A stretch of DNA of 64,000 nt from Streptomyces sp. NBC_00285 (lineage in GTDB: Bacteria; Actinomycetota; Actinomycetes; Streptomycetales; Streptomycetaceae): contig NZ_CP108055.1 of the NCBI RefSeq assembly GCF_036174265.1, forward strand, positions 2,976,001-3,040,000, in the 5' to 3' direction. Position 1 is the first letter of the stretch, and every line of letters begins with the position of its first letter. Made by a program: the position numbers and the translations under genes. The notes under the pieces were generated by a model. It searched no databases. It saw only the letters and a list, made by a program, of their open reading frames with translations, and was not told the DNA's origin. Below are positions 25,685-34,379 of this stretch, in pieces.

Positions 25685-26878
25685 TCAGCCGAGCTGAGTG
25701 CGCAGGTACTGCCGCCACTCCGCGGTGAAGTCGGCGAGGTCGGTGTCGAGCACCTTCGCCAGGGCCCCCTCGACCGCGCCCGGCCGCTTCCCGTGGGCAC
25801 CCACGGCCCGGTAGAACTCGCCCAGCTTCGCCTCGCCCCACCGGTCCGCGATCATCCGGCAGGCCATCCAGCCGCCCTCGTAGGACAGCGCGAGCCCGGT
25901 CGCGGTGCCGCTGAAGCCGAAGTCCGCGTCGGACGGCAGGGCTGCCGGGACCCGGCGCTCGGCAACGGCCTCCCCCAGCTCCGGCGCGGCCTCGGCCGGG
26001 GTGCGCCCGGTACCGCGGTAGCCGACCCAGTCCGCGTACCCCTCGGACAGCCACAGCGGGGTCGCGGCGGAGGTGTCGGCGCGGGTGGCGACGTGGGTGG
26101 TCTCGTGGGTGAGCACGACCTGCCGGCCCAGGGTGCCGAGGAGGCCGTACGCGTCGGGGTTGACGATGATCCGGTCCGCGGGCGCCTGCGCGGGGGCGCC
26201 CGTCTCGCCGGTGGTGACGGCGGCGATCCCGCGGTACGAGGAGGCGGGCGAGCCGAGCAGGCCGGCCATGCCCTCCAGGGACTTCGGTACGAGCACGACG
26301 ACATGGCGGGACCACGCGGTGCCCCAGGCGTCCGACACGGCCGGCACCGCCCGGTCGGCCAGCTCCGCGAAGGTGTGCAGCTTCTCGCCGGACTGTCCGA
26401 CGCCGAGGACCAGGCTGCGCTTCCCCCTGACCACGGTCACCTCACCCTGGTCCCACAGCTGTTGCGAGGCCTTCGTGGCGGGCTTCTCACTGACGACGTA
26501 CCACTGACCGGACGCGTCCAGGGAGAGGTCCAGGACGCGGGCGGCGGTGACCGGGGCCCGGTCGTAGCCCTGGACCTGGTAGCGCAGTTCGGCGTCGGCG
26601 GTGGCCGTGGAGCCGTCGCGGTGCACGCCGGTGACCTTGTAGGACCAGGTGGCGAGCGGTACCGCGCTGACGTCCTGGAACCAGCCCGCGGCACCGGTCT
26701 CGGCTATCGCCGCACTGTCCCGGTCCAGGACCGCGGCTGCCCTCCGGTCGAGGACGTGCTGTACGTCGGCCCTCGCGGTGTCGGCGGCCGTCGGCCTGCC
26801 GCCGCACGCCACGAGGGAGACGAGCAGCAGGCACACCACCACGGCACCGTGTCCCGACGCCCGCCTTCGACCAGCCAT
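25685..26878 (-). CDS. Lipoprotein with gluzincin-like HExxH peptidase motif
   Basis: A 397-residue secreted lipoprotein. Residues 1-26 form a signal peptide ending in the lipobox LVAC. The C-terminal half has VLTHETTHVATRA, a HExxH-type zinc motif, and WLSEGYADWVGYRG with the expected third-ligand Glu about 20 residues further on. This matches the basic-secretory / M1-like gluzincin arrangement. The N-terminal part (about 30-170) resembles an NTF2-like fold by its short strands (WSYKVTGVH, AELRYQVQGY), which is inference. No substrate known. It neighbours cell-wall hydrolases. Confidence 0.85.
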   Translation of the reverse strand: MAGRRRASGHGAVVVCLLLVSLVACGGRPTAADTARADVQHVLDRRAAAVLDRDSAAIAETGAAGWFQDVSAVPLATWSYKVTGVHRDGSTATADAELRYQVQGYDRAPVTAARVLDLSLDASGQWYVVSEKPATKASQQLWDQGEVTVVRGKRSLVLGVGQSGEKLHTFAELADRAVPAVSDAWGTAWSRHVVVLVPKSLEGMAGLLGSPASSYRGIAAVTTGETGAPAQAPADRIIVNPDAYGLLGTLGRQVVLTHETTHVATRADTSAATPLWLSEGYADWVGYRGTGRTPAEAAPELGEAVAERRVPAALPSDADFGFSGTATGLALSYEGGWMACRMIADRWGEAKLGEFYRAVGAHGKRPGAVEGALAKVLDTDLADFTAEWRQYLRTQLG

Positions 26879-26911
26879 GTTTCCCGATCGTACGGGCTCA
26901 CGGGTTCCCGG

Positions 26912-27928
26912 TCAGGGGCGCGTGACCGTCGCGCCCGGCATCATGCCCACCGGGTCGTAGCGGACCGGGGCGCCGGGGTAGGGGGCGTGGACGACCTGGC
27001 CGTTGCCGACGTACATGCCGACGTGACTGGCGTCGCCCCGGTAGGTGACCAGGTCGCCGGGCCGGGCCTCGGAGAGCGGGACCTGGCGGCCCGCGTAGCG
27101 CTGGGCCTGCGAGGTGCGTGGCAGGGAGACCCCGGCCTGGGCGTACGACCACTGCATCAGGCCCGAACAGTCGAAGGCGCCCGGCCCGTTGGCGCCCCAC
27201 ACGTACGGCTTGCCGACCGCGGACTGCGCGGCGGCCACGGCGGCGGCCGCCCGGCCCGAGGGCGCCACGGCACCGGTGAGGTCGGGCAGCTCGTCGCGGC
27301 CCGAGCGGGAGGCCCGGTCGTACGCGGCGCGCTCGTCGGACGGCAGGGAGTTGAGCAGTGCGCGCGCCCGGGCGAGCTTCCTCTCCACGGTCCGCTTGTG
27401 GGAGGCGACAGCCTTGCGGCTCGTCTCCAGGTCGGCGAGCTTGCGGGCCGCCTCGGTGCGGTCCTGGGCGAGTTCGCGCATGGCCTCCTGGAGGTCCTTG
27501 AGCTCACCTGCCTGGCGGGCGTTGATCCGGTCGAGGACGGCGGCCTTGTCGAGGTAGTCGTCCGGGTCGTCGGAGAACAGCAGCGCGAGGGACGGGTCGA
27601 GTCCGCCGGAGCGGTACTGCGCCCCGGCCAGCGAACCGAGCGACTCCCGCATGGAGTTGATGCGCTCCTGCTGCCGGGCGATACCGTCCTGAGCGGTGCC
27701 GACCTCCTCGCGCAGCGAGTCGGCGCGCTCGTCGGCCTTGTTGTAGGCCTCGGTGGCCTGCTCGGCCTGCTCGTAGAGACGGTCCACCTCGGCCCGGGTG
27801 CCTTCGGACGGGGCGGCGTGCGCCGGTACGGCACCGAGCGCGGCGGCCGCCGCGGACAGTGCGCACAGGGCGACACCGGCGCCCCGGTTGAACCCGGACG
27901 TCTGGACAAGGCGGCGATGGGACCCCAC
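26912..27928 (-). CDS. Secreted NlpC/P60 peptidoglycan endopeptidase, paralogue A
   Basis: A 338-residue secreted hydrolase. Signal peptide (ALSAAAAALGAVPAHA) cleaved near residue 36. Long coiled-coil region about 40-190 (YEQAEQATEAYNKADERADSL) followed by an NlpC/P60 domain at about 225-335. The catalytic Cys is in FDCSGLMQWSYAQAG, the His in ASHVGMYVGNGQ and the third polar residue in VVHAPYPG. Related to RipA/SwlC-type enzymes that cut D-Glu-mDAP/LL-Dpm cross-bridges. Upstream AAGGAG-N9-GTG is the same start arrangement as in the paralogue downstream of it on the map. Confidence 0.93.
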   Translation of the reverse strand: MGSHRRLVQTSGFNRGAGVALCALSAAAAALGAVPAHAAPSEGTRAEVDRLYEQAEQATEAYNKADERADSLREEVGTAQDGIARQQERINSMRESLGSLAGAQYRSGGLDPSLALLFSDDPDDYLDKAAVLDRINARQAGELKDLQEAMRELAQDRTEAARKLADLETSRKAVASHKRTVERKLARARALLNSLPSDERAAYDRASRSGRDELPDLTGAVAPSGRAAAAVAAAQSAVGKPYVWGANGPGAFDCSGLMQWSYAQAGVSLPRTSQAQRYAGRQVPLSEARPGDLVTYRGDASHVGMYVGNGQVVHAPYPGAPVRYDPVGMMPGATVTRP

Positions 27929-28023
27929 GGAGGCCGCGCTCCTTCCATTGGCGGACGAGAACGCGGCAGACAGTAGCCCCGGGAACGGGGCCCGGCCAAA
28001 GACCTCAAGAGGTGCATAACGTG

Positions 28024-28059
28024 ACGCCCCGCCTCAGACGCAGGTCATGGGCGGGGCGT
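28024..28059 (-). terminator. Terminator of NlpC/P60 paralogue B
   Basis: ACGCCCCGCC and GGCGGGGCGT form a 10-bp stem with a 16-base loop, 55 bases past the stop codon of paralogue B and before the promoter of paralogue A. It makes the two paralogues separate transcription units. Confidence 0.65.
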
Positions 28060-28113
28060 GGAGTCAGATGAGGTTGTCGCGATTCGCCCGAACGGGGGTC
28101 GGGCCGTGGTGTG

Positions 28114-29148
28114 TCAGATCCGCACGCCGAACTGGAACGGCATGTTGTTGATCGACTCGTAGCGCACGACGGTGCCGGTGCGCGGGGCGTGGATGACCTG
28201 GCCGTTGCCCGCGTACAGGGCGACGTGGTGCAGGTCGCCGTAGAAGATGACCAGGTCGCCGACCTTGAGGTCGCTCATGCTGTAGATGCGCGTGCCGGCG
28301 TTGGCCTGGGCCTGGGAGGTGCGCGGGATGGTGATGCCGGCCTGGGCGTAGGCCCAGGAGGTCAGACCCGAGCAGTCGTAGGAGGCGGTGCCGGTGGCGC
28401 CGTAGACGTACGGCTTGCCGAGCTGGGTCTGGGCGGCGTTGAAGGCCGCCTGGGCCCGGGCGGAGGACGCGGGGGCGTCACCGAGGTCCACGCGCTCGGT
28501 GGCGGAGCGGCTGGCGCGGGAGTCGGCGGCGGCGAGCGCGGCCTTCTCGGCGGCCGTCAGCGAGTTGAGGAGCTTCTGCGCCTCGGCGAGCTTGCCCTGA
28601 ACGGCCTTCTTCTGCTTGGCCAGTTCGGTGCGCGTGCTCGCGAGGTCCTGGAGCTTCTCGGAGGCCTCGGCGCGGTCCTGGGCCAGCTCGCGCTGCTTCT
28701 CCTGGATCTTCTTCAGCGCCTCGACCTGCTGGGAGCTGAGCTGGTCCGCGGTGGAGGCCTTGTCCAGGTAGTCGTCCGGGTTCGACGACAGGAACAGCTG
28801 GAGCGAGGGGTCGATGGAGCCGGTGCGGTACTGCGCGGCGGCCGCGAGGCCCATGGAGTCCCGGAGTTCGTTCAGGTCGCCCTGGCCACGAGCCACGTTG
28901 TCCTGGATGGTGGAGATCTCCTTCTGGAGCGTCTCCTGCTTCTCCTTGGCGCCGTTCAGCTTCTCGGTGGCCTGCTCGGCCTGCTCGTAGAGCGCGTCGA
29001 CCTTCGCCTTGACCTCGTCCTTGCTCGGCTTCTCGCTCGGCGCGGCATTGGCGGCATTGGCACTGAGGGCCACGGCGGCAGCGGCTGCGGTCGTGAGCAC
29101 GGTCACGCGCGTACGGCTCGGCTGCTTGGGTCGACGGTGGGACGCCAC
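28114..29148 (-). CDS. Secreted NlpC/P60 peptidoglycan endopeptidase, paralogue B
   Basis: 344 residues with the same architecture as paralogue A: signal peptide (AAAAAVALSANAANA), coiled coil (YEQAEQATEKLNGAKEKQETL) and NlpC/P60 domain. The catalytic Cys is in YDCSGLTSWAYAQAG and the His in LHHVALYAGNGQ. GTG 29148 (VASHRRPKQPS) is preferred over ATG 29178 because AAGGAG lies nine bases upstream and the start aligns with MGSHRR of paralogue A. The 29149-29358 gap upstream holds its promoter region. I looked there for a ydaO/c-di-AMP riboswitch, known for other Streptomyces hydrolase genes, and found no match. Confidence 0.93.
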   Translation of the reverse strand: MASHRRPKQPSRTRVTVLTTAAAAAVALSANAANAAPSEKPSKDEVKAKVDALYEQAEQATEKLNGAKEKQETLQKEISTIQDNVARGQGDLNELRDSMGLAAAAQYRTGSIDPSLQLFLSSNPDDYLDKASTADQLSSQQVEALKKIQEKQRELAQDRAEASEKLQDLASTRTELAKQKKAVQGKLAEAQKLLNSLTAAEKAALAAADSRASRSATERVDLGDAPASSARAQAAFNAAQTQLGKPYVYGATGTASYDCSGLTSWAYAQAGITIPRTSQAQANAGTRIYSMSDLKVGDLVIFYGDLHHVALYAGNGQVIHAPRTGTVVRYESINNMPFQFGVRI

Positions 29149-29358
29149 GGAGGTGAACTCCTTCTTTTGAGTGATCACCCGCTCGGAGGTTCGAGCCCAG
29201 ACATTAGTGACCTTCCTGTGATCAGATCAAATCCTCAGGAGCAAAATCTCGTCACGGCATGCATTCGTGACCCATAACTCACATGCAGTCATACCCGGTT
29301 GACGCTACGTTGCGTGACGATCCCGCCAATTCGGGCATTAAACCTGGAACTTCAAGGT

Positions 29359-30702
29359 TTAGGACAAGCGCTTCAGAAGCACCGCAGAAGCGACCGGCCG
29401 CGCTCCCGCCTTCGCGATCCCGTCGGCGACCTCACGGTCGGTCGACGCGACGATCACCGGCCGCCCGGGCGGCTCGGCGCGCACCAGCTGACGGATCAAC
29501 TCGTCGGCGGTGATACCCGGCTTGGAGAACAGCACCCGCACCCCGCGCGGCGGCGCGAGCAGCACCGGCGCGACCAGCTCGGCCCCGTCGAAGACACAGG
29601 TCACCTCCGCCCCGGTCTGCGCGGCGAGCTGGGAGAGCTGCCCGAGGAGCCTCAGACGCTGCTTCTCCAGCGGCATCTGGGGATAGCCGGTCTTGGTGAC
29701 GTTGTAGCCGTCGACCACCAAGTGCGCCTGGGGCAGGGCCAGAAGCTGGTCCAGGATCGCGGGGTCGTTCTCGGACAGCGCCCGCGCGGCGATGTCCTTC
29801 GGGGTCATACGTCCCGGTTCGACCGCGTCCACGGTCTCGGCGGGTCGTACGGACACGGGCGGCAACGCCAGTTCCCGCCGCAGCCCCTGGGCCGCGTCCA
29901 GAACGGTGTCGAGGAGCAGCCGCACGCGCATGTCCTCGACGCTGCGCCCCTCCCGTGCCGCTCGGCGCGTGGCCTCCAGCGCGGTCTCCACCTCCCCGAG
30001 GCGGCCCTTGAGACGCCTGCTCTCGCTCTCGGCGGCGGACACCTGGACCTGCGCCTCGGTGCGGGCGGTCTCCGTCTCGGCCTGCAGCTTGCGCAGGGCC
30101 GCCTCGCCGCGCTTGACGTCACTGAGTGCCGCGCGGAGCTTGCGGTGAAGCGATTCGGCTTCCTTCTTGGCGGACTCCAGCTCGCCGCGCATCCGCTCGG
30201 TCTCGGTCCGCGTCTGACTGCGGGCGGCCGTGAGCTCCTCGCGCAGCCGCTCCAGTTCGGCGCGGCTCTCCTCGTCGGCCCGCTCGGCGTCCGCCCGCTG
30301 GGCCTCCTCGCCTGCTGCGGCGACCAGCTTGACCCAGCCGGTGGGCCGCAGAACGTAGGCCGCGGCCGCCACATCGAGCGGATCCGCGGCCGGGGGCGGA
30401 GCACCGGAGTCGAGGGCACCGGCAAGCTCCGGCTGGGCCTCTCTGAACTTCTCCCCGATGCGCTGACGGAACAGCGGATCGGTCTCCAGCGCGGCCGCCA
30501 TCGCGTTGCCCGCGAACTTGGCCCGACGGTTCGGTGCGAAGCGCGCGTACTGCCGCAGCTGTGCGGGCAGTTCCCCGACGGTCAGGCCGCCGAAGCCGTC
30601 CGAGACGATGTGCACGACCCTGCGCCGCACACCGTCGGGCAGCGGACGGTCGAGCACCTCGGCGGCGCCGTCGCCCGGCTCCCCGCCTGTGGTCTCCACC
30701 AT
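29359..30702 (-). CDS. NYN-domain (PIN-like) putative RNA-binding nuclease with coiled coil
   Basis: A 447-residue protein. Residues 1-115 form a helical domain of unknown family. A coiled coil runs about residues 130-265, rich in Glu/Arg/Ala (RMRGELESAKKEAESL, RRLKGRLGEVETALE). The C-terminal NYN domain begins with HLVVDGYNVTKTGYPQMPL, where the Asp and Asn are the expected metal ligands. It continues with CVFDGAEL and VIVASTDREVADG. YacP/Rae1 relatives are ribosome-associated endoribonucleases, but those lack this long N-terminal part. No cognate toxin or antitoxin gene is adjacent. A role in RNA decay is inference. Confidence 0.87.
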   Translation of the reverse strand: MVETTGGEPGDGAAEVLDRPLPDGVRRRVVHIVSDGFGGLTVGELPAQLRQYARFAPNRRAKFAGNAMAAALETDPLFRQRIGEKFREAQPELAGALDSGAPPPAADPLDVAAAAYVLRPTGWVKLVAAAGEEAQRADAERADEESRAELERLREELTAARSQTRTETERMRGELESAKKEAESLHRKLRAALSDVKRGEAALRKLQAETETARTEAQVQVSAAESESRRLKGRLGEVETALEATRRAAREGRSVEDMRVRLLLDTVLDAAQGLRRELALPPVSVRPAETVDAVEPGRMTPKDIAARALSENDPAILDQLLALPQAHLVVDGYNVTKTGYPQMPLEKQRLRLLGQLSQLAAQTGAEVTCVFDGAELVAPVLLAPPRGVRVLFSKPGITADELIRQLVRAEPPGRPVIVASTDREVADGIAKAGARPVASAVLLKRLS

Positions 30703-30739
30703 CCGTCACACCCCAAAATGCCCGCGGGGGCCGCTCCGC

Positions 30740-30979
30740 TCAGGAGTCGGCGCCCGGCCTGTCCACGAGTTCCACCTGATCCACGGCGTTGCACCAGCGG
30801 CACCGCACCGACTCGATGGTCTCACTGACCACCTCGCGCTCCTCGACCTTCGGTTCCCCGGCCAGGTCGAGGTGGACGTACTCGACCACCTTCGACGAAC
30901 GGGTCACATCGAAGCGCGTGAGATTGCCGCAGAGGGTGCAGCGCCACCGCGTCGAGGCGGTCGGGAGGGGAACCGTCAT
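30740..30979 (-). CDS. Small zinc-ribbon protein, unknown function
   Basis: A 79-residue protein with a likely four-Cys zinc site: CTLCGN at residues 14-19 and CRWC about 45 residues later. The intervening part is acidic and rich in Val/Glu. ATG 30979 with GGAAAG upstream is chosen; upstream open frame to 31210 has no support because the rhomboid gene's promoter region lies there. It lies 37 bases upstream of the NYN gene on the same strand, so the two likely form an operon. Such ribbons often bind RNA polymerase or nucleic acid. Confidence 0.82.
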   Translation of the reverse strand: MTVPLPTASTRWRCTLCGNLTRFDVTRSSKVVEYVHLDLAGEPKVEEREVVSETIESVRCRWCNAVDQVELVDRPGADS

Positions 30980-31142
30980 CGTGGCTGTGCTCTTTCCTTC
31001 TAGGCCTCTATTGTCCGCCACAAACCGGGGTCCCCGGTGTGTGGCTCGTAACCCTAAGGCCTGGCGGGTACTCGCCGCTCGGGCGTCCACGGCGGCGAGG
31101 CGGTCTGTTCGGTTGCGTCCCGTTACGTCATGCTCTGTGTTC

Positions 31143-31883
31143 ATGATCAGCAACCGGAGAGTGACGGTCGGTGGACCACGCGGGTCGCTGTGGGGGCCGG
31201 CACCGGTCACCTACGGCCTGATCGCCCTGTGCTGCCTCATCTTCCTGGCCGGCCCCGCCTCGGGCCTCAACCCGTCGTACGGCACCGGAGACTCGCTCCT
31301 GGCCGCCCAGCAGGCCTATTTCCACCGCTGGGGCGTGGTCCCCGCCGAGCTCTTCCAGGGCTCCCCCGGCGCCGCCCTCACCCCGGCCACCGCCCTGTTC
31401 ATCCACGGCAGCTGGGTGCATCTGCTGGGCAACATGCTCTTCCTGTACGTCTTCGGGGTGATGACCGAGGAACGCCTGGGCCGCATGCAGTTCCTCCTCT
31501 TCTACGTCGGCTGCGGCTACCTCGCACTGGTGGGCTACGCAGCTGCCAACGCCGGCTCCGAGCAGTCCCTGGTCGGGGCCTCCGGGGCGATCTCCGCGGT
31601 CCTCGGAGCGGTGCTGTACCTGTTCCCCGGGGCCCGGGTGACCAGTCTCCTGCCCTTCCTCTTCTTCCTCCCGCTGCGCTTCCCCGCCTGGGTCGTCCTC
31701 CCCTTCTGGGCGTCCCTGCAGTGGCTGGCGGCGGGCCGGGCGAGCGAGGGGCCGGGGGTGGCCTATCTGGCCCACCTGGTGGGCTTCGGCCTGGGCCTGG
31801 TCTTCGCCTGGGTGCGATTCGGCCGTACGACTAGAGTGAAGGCCGCCCCAGCAACGGCCCCCGAGGGAGAGAACACACCGTGA
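31143..31883 (+). CDS. Rhomboid-family intramembrane serine protease
   Basis: A 246-residue polytopic protein with six or seven membrane segments. The catalytic dyad is Ser in GASGAISAVLG and His in YLAHLVGFGLG. Further rhomboid signatures are HGSWVHLLGNMLFLYVFG and the extended L1 loop with WGVVPAEL. ATG 31143 (MISNRRVTVGG) is chosen. The stop overlaps the next start as GTGA, so translation of the AsnC-type gene is coupled. Substrate unknown. Confidence 0.92.
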   Translation: MISNRRVTVGGPRGSLWGPAPVTYGLIALCCLIFLAGPASGLNPSYGTGDSLLAAQQAYFHRWGVVPAELFQGSPGAALTPATALFIHGSWVHLLGNMLFLYVFGVMTEERLGRMQFLLFYVGCGYLALVGYAAANAGSEQSLVGASGAISAVLGAVLYLFPGARVTSLLPFLFFLPLRFPAWVVLPFWASLQWLAAGRASEGPGVAYLAHLVGFGLGLVFAWVRFGRTTRVKAAPATAPEGENTP

Positions 31884-32161
31884 TCACCGCGATCGTCCTC
31901 ATCAAGACCAGCGTGGACCGGATCCCCGAGATCGCGGAGCGGATCGCCGCACTGGAATCCGTGAGTGAGGTCTTCTCCGTCACGGGCACCTACGACCTGA
32001 TCGCCATGGTCCGGGTGAAGCAGCACGAGGACCTCGCCGAGGTCATCCCGGGCAGCATCAGCAAGATCCCCGGCGTGGAGGGCACGGACACCCACGTGGC
32101 GTTCCGCACGTACTCCCAGCACGACCTGGAAGCCGCGTTCGCGATCGGCCTCGACGGCTAG
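31880..32161 (+). CDS. Stand-alone Lrp/AsnC effector-binding (RAM) domain protein
   Basis: A 93-residue protein equal to the ligand-binding half of Lrp/AsnC regulators, without the helix-turn-helix. The RAM fold shows IVLIKTSVDRIPEIAERIAAL, VSEVFSVTGTYDLIAMV and TYSQHDLEAAFAIGLD (partly split here). Such SRP-type proteins may bind amino acids and modulate full-length Lrp proteins. Starts at GTG 31880, overlapping the rhomboid stop by four bases, and ends at TAG in a CTAG shared with the convergent kinase. Confidence 0.9.
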   Translation: MITAIVLIKTSVDRIPEIAERIAALESVSEVFSVTGTYDLIAMVRVKQHEDLAEVIPGSISKIPGVEGTDTHVAFRTYSQHDLEAAFAIGLDG

Positions 32162-34329
32162 GAGTCGAGCGTGAGCACGGTGATGCCGTCGGCGGTGGCG
32201 ACGTACACGCGGCCGCCCCGGACGACCGGGCTCTGGGTCCCGACGGACGCCCCGCCCTCGACGCGCTTCTGCCACATCTGCCGACCCTTGCGGTCGACCC
32301 CGTAGAGCGTCGAGCCGCGGCGCACGTAGACGGTGTCGCCGACGACCGTCGGGTTGCTGTACTGGCTTCCCTCATCGGTGAACTGGAAGGACCACGCCGT
32401 CGACCCGTCGGCGGGGTCCAGGGCCACGAGTTCGAAGTCGGACGCGGTGACGCCCAGGCCGGCGAAGGGCACGCAGGTGAGGTAGCGGCCCCCGTACACC
32501 TTGTTGTTGGTCGAGTCCCAGAGCGGCTTGCCCGCGCGGCTGAGGCCGTGCAGCATCTGCTCGCCGCCCGATCCGACCAGCAGTGTGCCGCCGACCAGCG
32601 CGGGCCGCCCGGGGTCGGCGCCGGCCTTGGTGGCCCACAGCCGCCTGCCGCTCTTCGCGTCCAGCGCCTGCACCTGGTCCCCGAAGGTGCCGACGTACAC
32701 CACGCCGTCCGCCACCAGGGGCTCACCGGTGGGCGCCGGTCCGGTCGGCGTGGACCAGCGCACGCTGCCGTCGGGGGCGTAGGCCCGCACCCCGCCCGCG
32801 TCCGAACCGTTGCCGTAGGACACCAGGATCAGTTGCCCCTCGGTGACCAGGAACTGACTGTTCGAGGCGAACGCCCTGGTCCAGCGGACCTTGCCGCCCC
32901 TGCCGAGCGCGCACAGCTTGGAGGCGCCCTCCTGGTCGTCCTCCAGCAGGCAGTACACGCCCTGGGCGGTGGCGAGCGGAGACATGGTCTCGGTGCCCAG
33001 CGCGGTGTGCCAGACGGTCCGCCCGTCCAGGTCCAGCGCGTGCAGCGAGCGGTCCGCGCCACCGACGTACACCCGCGTGCCGTCCGGCGAGATCGCGGCG
33101 CAGGGGCCGCGCCGCCCGCCGAGCCCCTGGACCTTGTACTGCCAGCCCGTCGCGGACGTGGGCGCCTTGGACCCCGTACCGGGCGCCCCCGCCCCGCCCT
33201 TGACGGAGTCCGACGGGTCCCGCAGCCACAGCCAGCCGCCCACGCCGCCGGCCGTCACGACCCCGGCACCGCCCGCCACGGCCCGCAGCAGCCGGCGCCG
33301 GGACGGCGGGGCGGGCGTCGGCGAGACGTGGGTGACCGGAGGGACGTGCGCGACGGTCGCGGGCGCCACGTACTCGACCCGGCTCTCCCGTTCTCCCGAG
33401 TCGTGCGCGGGAACCCAGCGCGCACCGCCCTGAGCGGCCTCGGGTTCCTTCACGGCACCGGGGGCGTACCACCCCGCCCGCAGTTGCTCGCGCAGCGAGC
33501 CCGGGGTGTGCCCCGCGGCCGCGACCAGCTCCGCGGTCGTCGGCCGCGCGCCGGGGTCGTCCCGCAGACACGCCTCCACCAGCGGCAGCTGTTCCTCCGG
33601 TACGGCGGACAGATCGACGTCCCCGGTCAGGATCCGCAGCAGAACGACCGAATCCTGCCCCTCGCCGAACGGTTCCTTCCCGCCGGACGCGTACGCGAGG
33701 ACCGCGCCCAGGGAGAAGACGTCACTGGCCGGCACCACCTGGGCGCCGTTGCGGATCTGCTCGGGCGAGAGATAGCCGACCGACCCGACGACCACGCCGG
33801 TCCGGGTGAGCGCGGTCCCTTCCAGCGCCCGCACGATCCCGAAGTCGATGACCCGGGGCCCGTCCGGCGAGAGCAGGATGTTGGAGGGTTTGAGGTCCCG
33901 GTGCACCAGTCCCTTGCCGTGGATCGCGGCGAGGGCCTCGGCGAGCGCGGCGGCCAGCAGCCGTACCGCGTCCGCGGGCAGCGGCCCCCGGTCGAGCACC
34001 GCGTCGCGCAGGTTGGGCCCGGCCACGAACTCGGTCGCCATCCACGGTCGCGCGGCCTCGGTGTCCGCGTCCACGACCCGCGCGGTGTACGTGCCCGCCC
34101 CGCCGACGGTCTGCGCGGCCCGCACCTCGTGCCGGAACCGGGCGCGGAAGGTGCGGTCCTCGGCGTGCTCGGCCCGTACGACCTTCACGGCCAGCCGCAG
34201 CCCGCCCCGCGCCTCGGCGAGATACACCTCGCCCATGCCGCCGGACCCGAGTCTGCCCAGGACCCCGTAGGGCCCGATGGTCCGCGGGTCCGTCTCGCGC
34301 AGCTCCTGCACCCCGTGCTCCCCCTGCAT
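32158..34329 (-). CDS. Ser/Thr protein kinase with C-terminal PQQ-repeat propeller, copy 1
   Basis: About 723 residues. The N-terminal kinase domain has LGSGGMGEVYLAEA, the Lys in LAVKVVRAE, HRDLKPSNILL and DFGIVRAL. A Pro-rich juxtamembrane part is followed by a twin-Arg-like basic region (SRRRLLRAVAGGAG) and a single membrane segment near residue 345. The extracellular C-terminal half is a PQQ-type beta-propeller with repeated blades such as LDLDGRTVWHTAL, LDAKSGRRLWATK and VDRKGRQMWQKR. ATG 34329 is chosen. It shares its architecture with 53669-55903 at the other end of the window. Ligand unknown. Confidence 0.92.
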   Translation of the reverse strand: MQGEHGVQELRETDPRTIGPYGVLGRLGSGGMGEVYLAEARGGLRLAVKVVRAEHAEDRTFRARFRHEVRAAQTVGGAGTYTARVVDADTEAARPWMATEFVAGPNLRDAVLDRGPLPADAVRLLAAALAEALAAIHGKGLVHRDLKPSNILLSPDGPRVIDFGIVRALEGTALTRTGVVVGSVGYLSPEQIRNGAQVVPASDVFSLGAVLAYASGGKEPFGEGQDSVVLLRILTGDVDLSAVPEEQLPLVEACLRDDPGARPTTAELVAAAGHTPGSLREQLRAGWYAPGAVKEPEAAQGGARWVPAHDSGERESRVEYVAPATVAHVPPVTHVSPTPAPPSRRRLLRAVAGGAGVVTAGGVGGWLWLRDPSDSVKGGAGAPGTGSKAPTSATGWQYKVQGLGGRRGPCAAISPDGTRVYVGGADRSLHALDLDGRTVWHTALGTETMSPLATAQGVYCLLEDDQEGASKLCALGRGGKVRWTRAFASNSQFLVTEGQLILVSYGNGSDAGGVRAYAPDGSVRWSTPTGPAPTGEPLVADGVVYVGTFGDQVQALDAKSGRRLWATKAGADPGRPALVGGTLLVGSGGEQMLHGLSRAGKPLWDSTNNKVYGGRYLTCVPFAGLGVTASDFELVALDPADGSTAWSFQFTDEGSQYSNPTVVGDTVYVRRGSTLYGVDRKGRQMWQKRVEGGASVGTQSPVVRGGRVYVATADGITVLTLDS

Positions 34330-34379
34330 TTCGTACGGCTGCCGAGGGGGAGCGTATACGCGCGCCCGCCGTCCGTACG

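Noticed and set aside
29149..29358. Possible ydaO-type c-di-AMP riboswitch before NlpC/P60 paralogue B
   Set aside because: Such switches precede some Streptomyces cell-wall hydrolase genes, but the conserved blocks I know are absent here and in 27929-28023.
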